From positions 62,001 through 126,000 of the forward strand of contig JAKAFW010000004.1 of NCBI GenBank assembly GCA_021817845.1: a stretch of 64,000 bases of DNA, given 5' to 3'. Made by a program: the position numbers and the translations under genes. Source of the DNA: FEN-1297 sp021817845 (GTDB lineage Bacteria > Bacteroidota > Ignavibacteria > Ignavibacteriales > Ignavibacteriaceae). Of the stretch, positions 44,701 through 53,396 are shown in pieces. The stretch's first letter is position 1. Each line of letters opens with the position of its first letter. The notes below the pieces were generated by a model that saw nothing but the letters and a program-made list of their open reading frames with translations, was not told the origin of the DNA and did no database searches.

Positions 44701-44925
44701 ATGTCTTTCCGCGATCAACAAAAATATTTAGATGCTTTAAAGAAGTATGAAAAGAAATTTGAGAGAAAAGAATTGGAAGATTATAAAACTTTTGTAAAAA
44801 TGCAGAAGGATGAAGAGGATTTTGATTCGCTTTCGCTTGAAAGACTGGAGGAACTTTACGGCAAGTACTATCAACCTGTTGATAAAAATAAATATGATTC
44901 CTTCTTCAAGAAAAAGCAAGAATAA
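44701..44925 (+). CDS. Small charged helical protein of unknown function
   Basis: A 74-residue protein, rich in Lys, Glu, Asp and Tyr, likely helical throughout (MSFRDQQKYLDALKKYEKKF and later SLERLEELYGKYY). I chose the ATG at 44701, which has GGAAGGAG eight bases upstream; the frame extends six codons to a TTG that overlaps that ribosome site. It stands five bases before the heptosyltransferase-like gene, so cotranscription is likely. I do not recognise the family. Confidence 0.6.
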   Translation: MSFRDQQKYLDALKKYEKKFERKELEDYKTFVKMQKDEEDFDSLSLERLEELYGKYYQPVDKNKYDSFFKKKQE

Positions 44926-44933
44926 TTTATTTG

Positions 44934-46001
44934 ATGAATAAATTTCTTATTCTGGCTTTATCCGGTATCGGCGACGCCTTAATGTTTACTCCCGCCTTAA
45001 AGCTCCTTAAAGAAGCTCTCCCCGAAGCTAAAATTGATGCGCTAACGATGTTCAAAGGCGCTAAAGAAATGTATGAGCGAAATTCTAATCTTGATGATGT
45101 AATATATTTTGACTTCTTAAACAAAAGCAAAATCGAATCACTAAAGTTTGTTCTTTCCCTCCGTCACAAATATGATGCATCCATAAACATTTATCCTTCC
45201 AATAGAAAGGAATATAACACAATAAATTTTTTAATTGGTGCCGGAAAAAGAGCTGGTGTAAAATACCTCCGTAAAGATTTTGAAAACTTAGGATTTCTAA
45301 ATAATGTCAGAATAGTCGAGGATGATTCCCGTCATAATGTTCTGACTAATATTATGCTTGTCGAAGGTTTGCTAAATAAAAAATTTGATTACCTGCCGGG
45401 TCTTGATTTTCCGCTAAACAATGAAGACATAAATTTTGCCGTTAATTTTTTAGAAGGCGTCGACATCAAAGAAGACGACTTCGTGATAGGTTTTCATCCG
45501 GGTTCTGCGACATTGAAAGATCATATTAATCGCCGCTGGGAACCTGAAAAATTTGCAGAGCTTGGCAAGCGTTTGATAAATGAAATGGGTGTTTCGATTT
45601 TTATTTTTGGCGGTCCTGAAGAAGATGAATTGAAATCATCGATAAAAAAGATGATCGGACTTCCTTCTGTGTATGAAATTAAAACAGCATCTTTACCTCA
45701 AAGCTTGGGCTTAATTAAACGCTGTAATGTTTTTGTTTCTAATGATTCCAGTATGATGCACATTGCTTCGGCGCTCGAGAGAAATGTTGTCGCACTAATT
45801 GGACCTACAAATGTAAATTATATACATCCATGGAAAACAAATTATAAAATAGTTTCTTTGAATCTTGAATGCTCACCCTGTTTTTTTTATTCGCCGAGAC
45901 CGCTTATTTGCACAAGAACAGATGTTAAATATAAATGTATAAAGGAATTGGATGTCAACTCCGCCTATCACGCCGTTATCGAATTGATGAAAGCAGAGTA
46001 G
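44934..46001 (+). CDS. Family 9 glycosyltransferase (heptosyltransferase-like)
   Basis: A 355-residue GT-B-fold enzyme related to ADP-heptose:LPS heptosyltransferases (WaaC/WaaF). The N-terminal FLILALSGIGDALMFTPAL is the typical acceptor-side start. The C-terminal donor domain has GFHPGSATLKD, RRWEPEKFAEL, FIFGGPEE and SNDSSMMHIASALERN followed by VALIGPTN. Four cysteines near the C-terminus (ECSPCFFY and PLICTRTDVKYKC) are common in GT9 proteins. It probably acts in lipopolysaccharide core assembly on the inner face of the inner membrane. I used the second codon of the frame, ATG, rather than the preceding TTG. Confidence 0.88.
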   Translation: MNKFLILALSGIGDALMFTPALKLLKEALPEAKIDALTMFKGAKEMYERNSNLDDVIYFDFLNKSKIESLKFVLSLRHKYDASINIYPSNRKEYNTINFLIGAGKRAGVKYLRKDFENLGFLNNVRIVEDDSRHNVLTNIMLVEGLLNKKFDYLPGLDFPLNNEDINFAVNFLEGVDIKEDDFVIGFHPGSATLKDHINRRWEPEKFAELGKRLINEMGVSIFIFGGPEEDELKSSIKKMIGLPSVYEIKTASLPQSLGLIKRCNVFVSNDSSMMHIASALERNVVALIGPTNVNYIHPWKTNYKIVSLNLECSPCFFYSPRPLICTRTDVKYKCIKELDVNSAYHAVIELMKAE

Positions 46002-46012
46002 AAATAAAAATG

Positions 46013-46540
46013 TCAATCTAAATTACTTCTAAAGTAATCTACAATCTCTTCGACGTTGTCAAAGGATTTGATTAAACCTGTAGATCTATTTTCATGTTCA
46101 ATCTGCTTATCCATAACAGCTATAATATCACTCCACATTGATGAATGACATGCCGCAGGCTTATTCTGTATTAAATTTTTATTCATCAACTCCCAAACAA
46201 CAGCTAATTCTAAAAGAGTTCCTGTTCCGCCTTGGAGAATAATATAACCATCACCCGTTTCAATTAGTTTGGTAATCCTTTCAAAAAGATTTTCGCACTT
46301 TATTTCTTTTGTAAGGAATTCGCTTGGAATAGAACCCCATAAATCAACGGTTATTCCAGTTACTTCCGCACCGTTTTCTTTAGCGCCTTTAGATGCGGCA
46401 TGCATAATGCCCCGGTAGCCGCCGGTACATATATTAAAGTTATTTTTTGCGAGAAGACTTCCGAGTTGATAGGCATAGTCAAATTCTTTGTCTCCCTCTT
46501 TAGGTAACGAGCTGCCGAATATTGTAATTGTTTTTTTCAA
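46013..46540 (-). CDS. LOG family protein (nucleotide 5'-monophosphate phosphoribohydrolase-like)
   Basis: A 175-residue Rossmann-fold protein of the LOG/TIGR00725-730 group. Its members cleave nucleoside monophosphates, in plants activating cytokinins, and are often misannotated as lysine decarboxylase. The family motifs are CTGGYRGIMHAASKGA (39-54) and LQGGTGTLLEL (102-112), the latter in place of the usual PGGxGTxxE. It converges with the heptosyltransferase-like gene and follows the aldo/keto reductase gene by 23 bp, which points to cotranscription. Confidence 0.85.
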   Translation of the reverse strand: MKKTITIFGSSLPKEGDKEFDYAYQLGSLLAKNNFNICTGGYRGIMHAASKGAKENGAEVTGITVDLWGSIPSEFLTKEIKCENLFERITKLIETGDGYIILQGGTGTLLELAVVWELMNKNLIQNKPAACHSSMWSDIIAVMDKQIEHENRSTGLIKSFDNVEEIVDYFRSNLD

Positions 46541-46563
46541 ACGATTGCTGAAGGTTGTTAAAA

Positions 46564-47532
46564 TTATATATAGAAATTCTTATCCCACCGGTGAACTTTT
46601 AACTGTTCCAAAAGTTCTTGAGAAAGGGGTCCCTTCTCAACACTTTTTAAATTCGCCAGGAGATTTTTTTCCTTTCTCATGCCCGGTATTACAGATGTAA
46701 CTGCCTCAAAGCTTATAATATATCTTAAAGCAGCTTCCGCCACCGATGCAGTCTCTGATTTTACATCACTCCATATTTTATCTACCCGTAGTTTTACGTC
46801 TACTTTTCGCTTGTCTCTGAAATAACTGTTTCGAAAATCTCCTACCGGAAATTCTGTAGCCGGATCAATATTTCCGGTTAATGCACCTTCATCAAAAGGA
46901 ACTCTTGCAAGAATGCTGATTTTATTTTCAAGACAGAATGGGAAAAGTTTTTCTACTGGTTTCTGGTCAAAAATATTAAAGATAACCTGAAAACTGTCTA
47001 TTAACCCTGTTTTACCAGCTTCAATACCGTTGCTTGGTTGATGATCATTTATGGAAATTCCCCAAAAACGGACTTTACCGTCTTTCTTTAATTTATGAAT
47101 TGCTTCTTTCCAATCATCCTCCTTTGCCCACTTATCATTCCACACATGGAATTGCATTAAATCGATATATTCTCTTTTCAAATTTCTAAGGCTCTCTTCT
47201 GTTTTTTTTATTATATATTCTTTTGTAAAAGATTCTTTCAACGTCGAACTATCTGAGGCAGGCCATTCTAACTTTTTTGACGGTACTTTTGAGGCAATGA
47301 ATAATTCCTCATTACATTCTTTTTCAACCTCTCCGACAAGCTGCTCGCTATGCCCGTTTCCATATACAAGTGCAGTATCGAAAAAATTTATCCCTTTGTC
47401 TATCGCTTTATGAAGAGTTTTTTTAGATTCAATATCATCTGCCCCGATCCACATTGATTTTCCAATCCCCCAGCAGCCAAAACCAAGCTGCGAAATTTTG
47501 TATTTTGATTTGCTAAATTGTTTCATCATCAT
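46564..47532 (-). CDS. Aldo/keto reductase
   Basis: A 322-residue NADPH-dependent oxidoreductase of the AKR superfamily. The catalytic tetrad is visible as Asp52 and Tyr57 (INFFDTALVYGNGHSE), Lys82 (IASKVPS) and His129 (LMQFHVW). LGFGCWGIG near the N-terminus is a family signature. Such enzymes reduce aldehydes or ketones; the physiological substrate is not evident. Three consecutive ATG codons start the frame, after a GAGAGA site. The LOG-family gene is the next gene on the same strand. Confidence 0.9.
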   Translation of the reverse strand: MMMKQFSKSKYKISQLGFGCWGIGKSMWIGADDIESKKTLHKAIDKGINFFDTALVYGNGHSEQLVGEVEKECNEELFIASKVPSKKLEWPASDSSTLKESFTKEYIIKKTEESLRNLKREYIDLMQFHVWNDKWAKEDDWKEAIHKLKKDGKVRFWGISINDHQPSNGIEAGKTGLIDSFQVIFNIFDQKPVEKLFPFCLENKISILARVPFDEGALTGNIDPATEFPVGDFRNSYFRDKRKVDVKLRVDKIWSDVKSETASVAEAALRYIISFEAVTSVIPGMRKEKNLLANLKSVEKGPLSQELLEQLKVHRWDKNFYI

Positions 47533-47886
47533 AAATTGTCTCTCTTTCTTATTTTATTAAGAATGAATAATAATACGGTAATAAAGTCAAAATTAAAATA
47601 ATACTTTAAAAGAATTTTGCAAACAGGATTCCTTTAGCATTTCAGTGTAAAAGGCAGTATTAGAAATTATCCTTTTATCTTCAATACTATTTTGCCTTGA
47701 CCAGCTTAAGAGACGGTTTGTTTAAAGAGGGTGTCCCAATCTTAAAACAGCAAACTTTTCCAATTCTGTTAGGTTTGGAATTCTAACAATATTATTTTTA
47801 CAATATGATAATTTGTGGTTTTAATGTTATTGGATTAAATTTTTTAAGTTAATTTATCAATGGATAAATAGTTCATCATAAACAAA
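47533..47886. other. Intergenic region between divergent genes
   Basis: No gene or clear hairpin was found. On the minus strand near the aldo/keto reductase a TAATTTTG word fits the -7 promoter consensus, but the nearest TTTG lies 24 bases upstream instead of about 19-20. Confidence 0.4.
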
Positions 47887-48294
47887 ATGCACGTAAACCG
47901 CATAGAACATATTGCAATTGCAGTTAAGAACCTAGATGAATCAATTAAATTTTATGAAAGTATTTTCGGACTCAAATGTTATTTAATTGAAGAAGTAGAA
48001 GATCAGAAAGTTAGAACTGCATTTTTCAAAGCAGGTGAAACTAAAATTGAACTGCTTGAAACTACCGATCCTCAAGGCGCTATCGGAAAGTTTATCGAAA
48101 AACATGGAGAAGGAATTCATCATATTGCCTTTGCCGTTGATGATGTCGATCTTTCATTAAAAGAAATAGAATCTAAAGGAATAAAATTGATCGATAAAAA
48201 ACCACGCCCGGGCGCGGAAAGTTTTGATATTGCATTTCTTCATCCCAAATCAACTCTTGGCGTTCTAACTGAACTATGCCAAAAAAAAATCTAA
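47887..48294 (+). CDS. mce: Methylmalonyl-CoA epimerase
   Basis: A 135-residue vicinal-oxygen-chelate protein that interconverts the D and L forms of methylmalonyl-CoA in propionate metabolism. Probable metal ligands are His8 (IEHIAIAV), His79 (GIHHIAFAVDD) and Glu129 (LTELCQ). HIAIAVKNLDESIKFYESIFG and the PRPGAESFDIAFLHPKS segment are the family signatures. The methylmalonyl-CoA mutase is not in the window. The PAP2-like gene follows 16 bp downstream, so the two may be cotranscribed without an obvious functional link. Confidence 0.93.
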   Translation: MHVNRIEHIAIAVKNLDESIKFYESIFGLKCYLIEEVEDQKVRTAFFKAGETKIELLETTDPQGAIGKFIEKHGEGIHHIAFAVDDVDLSLKEIESKGIKLIDKKPRPGAESFDIAFLHPKSTLGVLTELCQKKI

Positions 48295-48310
48295 AGGTAA
48301 ATAAATTAAA

Positions 48311-48919
48311 ATGAACTGGTCGGAGTTTATTAAAAATAAAAAATTATTTATCGAATTTATTCTTTCGGCTATACTTCTTGTTTTTGTATTAGCCTCCATG
48401 TCAAATTTTCTTGAATTTGTCGAACATCGGCAAGGCGTCGTTTTACTCGATCCGCTACTTAAAACTTTTCAACCTGTAAATTTAACCTGGCTTATCTTCA
48501 CCCTAATTTATCTCTCTTTGATTATTACGATAGCCCTTATCGTTAAACATCCGCAAAAGTTATTATTTGCAATTCAGTCTTACTCCCTTATGCTAGTGTT
48601 TCGAATAATTGCAATGTTCCTTCTGCCGCTAAACCCTCCAGTACGAATGATTTTGTTAAATGATCCATTTATACAATTTTTCGGAAGCGGCAGGATTCTA
48701 ACAAAGGATTTGTTTTTTTCGGGGCATACCGCTACTCTTTTCTTTTTTTTCCTTATTGCCGATAGTAAGCCATTTAAATATATGCTGCTTGCCTTTACGA
48801 TTATTGTTGCAGCCGCTGTTCTTTTACAGCATGTTCATTATTCCATAGACGTTTTTGCCGCCCCATTCTTTTCTTATTCGGCATACCGCTTAATTAAAAT
48901 AAAGAACAATAGACAATAA
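48311..48919 (+). CDS. PAP2-related (sphingomyelin-synthase-like) membrane phosphatase/transferase
   Basis: A 202-residue membrane protein with about six helices. The catalytic triad of the PAP2_C/sphingomyelin synthase group is seen in DLFFSGHTATLF (His139) and HVHYSIDVFAAP (His176 and Asp180). Family members transfer or hydrolyse phosphoalcohol head groups of lipids. The sequence is too far from characterised enzymes to name a substrate. It sits between methylmalonyl-CoA epimerase and an unknown small gene. Confidence 0.8.
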   Translation: MNWSEFIKNKKLFIEFILSAILLVFVLASMSNFLEFVEHRQGVVLLDPLLKTFQPVNLTWLIFTLIYLSLIITIALIVKHPQKLLFAIQSYSLMLVFRIIAMFLLPLNPPVRMILLNDPFIQFFGSGRILTKDLFFSGHTATLFFFFLIADSKPFKYMLLAFTIIVAAAVLLQHVHYSIDVFAAPFFSYSAYRLIKIKNNRQ

Positions 48920-48948
48920 TTTTCTAAAACCTTTTCGAAGATAGATTA

Positions 48949-49281
48949 ATGGAAGAATTGATTAACGTTAAAGAAGTTTCTAAATTAATTTCCGGTACCT
49001 TAAAAAGTAACGGGTTTGAACTTGAAACTACCGGCGAAAACCTCAAAACGATTAATGAATTCAGAATTTACCTTACAAAAAAACTTTCCAAAATGTTAGA
49101 TGATGACTACAATGGAGTAATAAATTTATTATACCGCATAGATGTGAATGAAAAAGAATTGTCTAAATTATTTTCATCGTCAAACAAAGATTTTATACCC
49201 GCTGCTTTAGCAGACCTGATAATCAACCGCCAAATCGAAAAAATAAAATGGAGATTAAAAATTAAAAACGGCGAAATCTAA
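48949..49281 (+). CDS. Conserved-looking small helical protein of unknown function
   Basis: A 110-residue soluble protein, predicted mostly alpha-helical. The segment YNGVINLLYRIDVNEKELSKLF followed by ALADLIINRQIEKIKW resembles small uncharacterised proteins common in Bacteroidota, but I cannot name the family. The ATG lacks a strong ribosome site. It lies 30 bp after the PAP2-like gene and 143 bp before the large coiled-coil gene, so it may be cotranscribed with either neighbour. Confidence 0.6.
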   Translation: MEELINVKEVSKLISGTLKSNGFELETTGENLKTINEFRIYLTKKLSKMLDDDYNGVINLLYRIDVNEKELSKLFSSSNKDFIPAALADLIINRQIEKIKWRLKIKNGEI

Positions 49282-49423
49282 TCGCACTTTAAGTTATTAA
49301 AGACGATTTTGCCTCTCCAAAAACATCACCAAAATTTATTATGATTGAAAATTACCTAACTAATAATTAAGTTAAACTACTAATTAATAAGGCAAGTTTA
49401 ATATTTGTTTTAGAACCGGAGAA

Positions 49424-51373
49424 ATGTCTATGGGATTATTTAAAAATAAAGAATTAGAACAATTGCGCGACGAGAATGAAGAGTTGAAAACCCAGCTCCA
49501 TTTTATAGCCGAAAAACAGGAAAATGCAAGATATCTCGAAGAGCTTTTGAAAAAACTCCGAAAGGAAGTTTCTCAATTAAATAATGAAAAAAATATTGTT
49601 CAAGAAAAGATTAACTTCCTGAATGCCGAAGAACATCAAAAACAGGAACAACTTTCAGAGTTCCAACGCCGCATCGAAAGTCTCGGCGATATGAAGGATG
49701 AACTTCAGAATACAATTCTTTCTTATTCCGGTAAGGTTGAAGGCTTGGAAAATCTTTTAAATAGCGAACAGCAAATTGAAGACAACAGCGATAGTGATGA
49801 CCAATCATCCTCCTCTGAACCCAATGCTGAAAGTGAAAAATATATCCTTGAAGCAAATGAAAGAATTAAGGCATTAAACGAACAGGAATCGGAGCTTCTG
49901 AATCTTATTGAATTAAGGAAAGAAGAGTTAAATAAAATTGAAGAAGAACAAATTAAATTTTCGTCAAAGCAGAATGAGGTTAATAAAAACTTAAATGAAG
50001 ATGAAGAAAAAATTCATTCATACAAAGAGACTAAAAGTAATCTCGAAAAAGAAATTGAGATTAAAGAATTTCAAATAAAAGAGCACTCACAAAAATTAAA
50101 TTCAATTAAAAGCGAATATAATTCCACCATAAAAAATCTTGCTGAACTTCATGAAAAAGAAAAGAACATTCGCATCCGCCTTGAAAAACTCCTGGAGGAG
50201 GAAAAGGAAAAAAGCGGCTTGATTAAAGAACTTGAAGAGTTTAAGCTTGAGATTGAATCTAAGCAGGGACTTGTAGAAGAGATGGAGGAAAAGTTTAAAA
50301 AGCTTTCGGAGGAAAGCAGGTTTAAGGAAAAAGAACTTTACGCTATCGATCAATCACTCTCTATAAAAGCAACGCGGCTTTCAAAATTAAATTTGGAAAT
50401 CCTTTCGCTTGAGAAGAAATCTGTGGAATTAAAAGAGGAAACGAAAAAGTATGAAGATTTGAAAAGTGATATTCAACAAAAATTTTCACAGGAAAAGGAA
50501 ATAATAGACAAGCTTTCCGGTCAAAAGATTAAGCTGCATGAATTAGTACCTCTGCTTGAAAAAAGAAAAAAGGAAATCGAACAAAGCAACTTTGAGCTTG
50601 AAGAACGATTTACAAAGATGTTTCAGAAATTTAACTCTGAGATGAACGAGATAAATAAAAAAAGAAATGTCCTTGAGCAAATTGTCTTGAAAAAAGAAAA
50701 AGATATTGACGAAAAAGATCTGATGTTGTTTGAGAAGATTGCCGCGCTTGAAGAAAGTGAAAAAATATTAAACATGCGCCAGGCGGAAGCTGAATCGCTC
50801 TCTGAAATTGTTAAGAAAATTGAAGAACAAAGAGAGAATGCAAAAAATGAACTGTTGAAACTGGAGGAAGAATCACTTGAAAAGAAAAGTTTCAACTCCG
50901 ATTTGCGTTTTGAATCCGAACTTCTTTTAAAGAAAAAAATTGTCCTTGAAAAAAGTTTGCAGGAGCTTTTAAATATCTTTAAAGACAGCTTTTCAAAAAT
51001 GGAAGAAAAAAAGAATAAGCAGTTCAATGAAATGAAGGAGTACGAAGAGAAACTTCAAAGCTACAGGGAGCAAATAACAGAAACTTTGAAAGAGCTTGAA
51101 CAACTTCAGATAAGTATAGGCGCTGTTAAAGTTGAGCATGAAGAATATAAAGGCAGCATTTCTAAAATGGTCGGTATGAAAAAAAGGTTGTATGAAGAAA
51201 TACTCAAACAACAATCAATTTTGCAAAAATACCAGAAAGTAAGAGAAAAATTGAAGGTTGAGCAGTCTCTCGAAAACAATAAGAAGATCGGTGGACCGTA
51301 TCAAGGAGAAGAATCGAGAGTAGGTGAAGTAAAAGGAATTGATCAGAAAAAGGCGAATATTTTTAAGTTGTAA
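49424..51373 (+). CDS. Large coiled-coil protein of unknown function
   Basis: A 649-residue protein that is almost one continuous coiled coil (residues about 8-110 and 145-610), rich in Glu and Lys with regular heptads. An acidic serine stretch (DNSDSDDQSSSSEPNAESE) interrupts it near residue 125. There is no signal peptide, membrane segment or nucleotide-binding motif, so it is not an SMC ATPase. The C-terminus is a short non-coiled tail (IGGPYQGEESRVGEVKGI and on). A cytoskeletal or scaffold role is possible but unproven. The ATG follows a CCGGAG site; a second ATG two codons later is also possible. Confidence 0.75.
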   Translation: MSMGLFKNKELEQLRDENEELKTQLHFIAEKQENARYLEELLKKLRKEVSQLNNEKNIVQEKINFLNAEEHQKQEQLSEFQRRIESLGDMKDELQNTILSYSGKVEGLENLLNSEQQIEDNSDSDDQSSSSEPNAESEKYILEANERIKALNEQESELLNLIELRKEELNKIEEEQIKFSSKQNEVNKNLNEDEEKIHSYKETKSNLEKEIEIKEFQIKEHSQKLNSIKSEYNSTIKNLAELHEKEKNIRIRLEKLLEEEKEKSGLIKELEEFKLEIESKQGLVEEMEEKFKKLSEESRFKEKELYAIDQSLSIKATRLSKLNLEILSLEKKSVELKEETKKYEDLKSDIQQKFSQEKEIIDKLSGQKIKLHELVPLLEKRKKEIEQSNFELEERFTKMFQKFNSEMNEINKKRNVLEQIVLKKEKDIDEKDLMLFEKIAALEESEKILNMRQAEAESLSEIVKKIEEQRENAKNELLKLEEESLEKKSFNSDLRFESELLLKKKIVLEKSLQELLNIFKDSFSKMEEKKNKQFNEMKEYEEKLQSYREQITETLKELEQLQISIGAVKVEHEEYKGSISKMVGMKKRLYEEILKQQSILQKYQKVREKLKVEQSLENNKKIGGPYQGEESRVGEVKGIDQKKANIFKL

Positions 51374-51437
51374 ACAAATCACCTGGGGAAATATTTTAAT
51401 TTAATTTCCAATAATTATTTAAATAGACAAGCAAATT

Positions 51438-52820
51438 ATGTCATCAATTATTAATAGATTTATTCAAGCTGCAATCTTAATTTTTTTTATTGCTTTCATA
51501 TTAAGCAATACGTTTCTTAAAACTTATGCTCAGCCCAAATCCTATGTTAAGCACCCGGTATGGAGCTATAACCAAACAATCTATGAAGTAAATTTGCGCC
51601 AATATTCTGAAAGCGGAAGCTTTGCAGATTTTGCCAAGCATCTTCCCGAATTGAAAAAGATGGGAGCCGGTATTCTTTGGTTTATGCCGATAAATCCTAT
51701 CGGTGTAAAAAACCGCAAAGGTAAACTCGGCAGCTATTATTCTGTTCGAAATTATGAAACGGTAAATCCCGAATTCGGAACTTTAAAAGAATTTAAGTCT
51801 CTTGTAGCAAAAATTCATAAAATGGGAATGTATGTAATTCTCGATTGGGTTGCAGATCATACTTCATGGGATAATGTTTGGACGAAGGAACACCCCGGTT
51901 TTTACAAAAAAGATTCTGCAGGAAATTTTATACCCCCTGTTAAAGATTGGACTGATGTTATTGCTCTTGATTATTCAAATAAAAAGCTTTGGACTGCAAT
52001 GATCAAGGCAATGGAATTTTGGGTGAAGGATTGCAATATTGACGGCTTCCGATGCGACGTAGCAGATATGGTTCCTACTCCTTTCTGGGATGAAGCCCGG
52101 GCTCAATTAGAAAAAATAAAACCAATCTTTATGCTTGCCGAAGCCGAAAAACCGCAGCTGCAAGTAAAAGCATTCGATATGACTTACTCGTGGACACTTT
52201 ATGATTTGATGCATGAAATTTATATAGGGAAAAAGAATGCCCGTGATGTGATAAAGTTTTTTGATAACGAACAAAAAAAATTCCCGGAAAATTCTTTTAG
52301 AATGAGATTCACTTCAAACCACGATGAGAATAGCTGGAACGGAACAGAGTTTGAAAAATTCGGAGATGCAGCAAAAACATTTGCCGCTTTTACCGTGGTA
52401 ATTCCCGGGATGCCGCTATGCTATAATGGACAAGAAATCGGAATGCACAAACGCTTAAAATTTTTTGAGAAAGATCCGATTAATTGGAAACCTTCTCCTT
52501 ATCGTGAATTTTATACAAAGCTTTTCAATTTAAGATTGAAGGACAAAGCGTTGCTTGCAGGAGATGAAGGAGGAAAGGTTCAGCTTGTTTCGTCACCGGA
52601 AGATAAATCAGTTTATTCGTTCGTTAGAGAGAAAGACGGCGACAAGGTTTTTGCTGTGTTTAATTTATCCGGTAAAACTGTTAGCAGAAATATTAACAGT
52701 AAGTTGATTGAAGGAAGCTATACAAACTTGTTCACGGGAGAAAAAGTTTCTTTTGACAATTCACAAAAATTTGAATTAAATCCTTGGGAGTACAAGATTT
52801 ATTTTAAGTTTTCAAAATAG
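51438..52820 (+). CDS. Secreted alpha-amylase family glycoside hydrolase (GH13)
   Basis: A 460-residue enzyme with a signal peptide (about 1-31, ending TYAQ). The catalytic barrel shows the GH13 regions: VILDWVADHTS, GFRCDVAD with nucleophile Asp207, FMLAEAE with acid/base Glu235, and TSNHDENSW with Asp296. A C-terminal beta-domain closes the protein. The short, one-domain form resembles enzymes annotated as alpha-amylase, cyclomaltodextrinase-like or neopullulanase-like; the bond specificity cannot be deduced. Export indicates use of external alpha-glucans. It precedes transketolase and is in the same region as MalQ. Confidence 0.9.
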   Translation: MSSIINRFIQAAILIFFIAFILSNTFLKTYAQPKSYVKHPVWSYNQTIYEVNLRQYSESGSFADFAKHLPELKKMGAGILWFMPINPIGVKNRKGKLGSYYSVRNYETVNPEFGTLKEFKSLVAKIHKMGMYVILDWVADHTSWDNVWTKEHPGFYKKDSAGNFIPPVKDWTDVIALDYSNKKLWTAMIKAMEFWVKDCNIDGFRCDVADMVPTPFWDEARAQLEKIKPIFMLAEAEKPQLQVKAFDMTYSWTLYDLMHEIYIGKKNARDVIKFFDNEQKKFPENSFRMRFTSNHDENSWNGTEFEKFGDAAKTFAAFTVVIPGMPLCYNGQEIGMHKRLKFFEKDPINWKPSPYREFYTKLFNLRLKDKALLAGDEGGKVQLVSSPEDKSVYSFVREKDGDKVFAVFNLSGKTVSRNINSKLIEGSYTNLFTGEKVSFDNSQKFELNPWEYKIYFKFSK

Positions 52821-53204
52821 ACTATTTATGTGTGCTGGGAAGATGAATTAAGAATTTTACGAATAAATTTTGGTAAATTGTCTGAACATATTCAAAGAGT
52901 ATTTCAAAGTTTAATAAGGCAAATATCTTCGTACTTTTCTCCTTTAAATTTTGTTTATATATAAAAGAAATATTCTGTTTTTCTCCATTCTAAAACCAAA
53001 TTTTCAACCATTATTACGAAAATTTGAATGCACTGTGAATGCACTATAAAAAGCTATATCTATGCTTATTATCCCTGTGTAACTCTATCTTCCCCGGTCT
53101 GTCGTTTTTCTTAAAGATAATTCCCGATAATGGTTTATTAAAACTTTTGTTACCCAAAATCTAATGATTCGGGAAGATTGATAGTATTAAATCACAATTG
53201 AATA
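52821..53204. other. Intergenic region, nothing recognised
   Basis: No open frame of coding character, RNA gene or strong hairpin was found between the GH13 stop codon and the repeat element at 53205. The sequence is AT-rich and unstructured by eye. Confidence 0.4.
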
Positions 53205-53335
53205 GTCTTACTGACACATCTTACTCAGAAACAGCCCTTCGGAACATTGGAATAATGAAAGGTATCGCTCAATTCCATTATTCCATTATTCCACTACTCC
53301 AATTTTCCAAGAGTTGCGTAACATCAGTTACTAAA
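53205..53335. repeat. Element C: same end motifs as the 131-bp elements, different core
   Basis: The left end (TCTTACTGACACATCTTACTCA) and right end (TTGCGTAACATCAGTTACTAA) are comparable to the ends of the elements at 31615 and 41688, and the length is about the same. The core, however, holds GGAATAATG and CCATTATTCCA words like those at 19526-19635. The element ends about 60 bases before transketolase. The relation to copies A and B is judged by eye. Confidence 0.5.
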
Positions 53336-53396
53336 TTCTTTTGTTTTTAATATATTTAAACATTTAGAATATCAATTTTTTTAGATGGAGAATAGA

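Noticed and set aside
43820..46001. Complete lipopolysaccharide biosynthesis cluster
   Set aside because: Only two glycosyltransferases on opposite strands are present, with rluE and a small unknown gene between or beside them; no further sugar-nucleotide or export genes.
50102..51214. Phe/Ser-rich minus-strand frames opposite the coiled-coil gene
   Set aside because: The composition (runs of Phe, Leu, Ser) is the antisense of Glu/Lys-rich codons, so these are artefacts.
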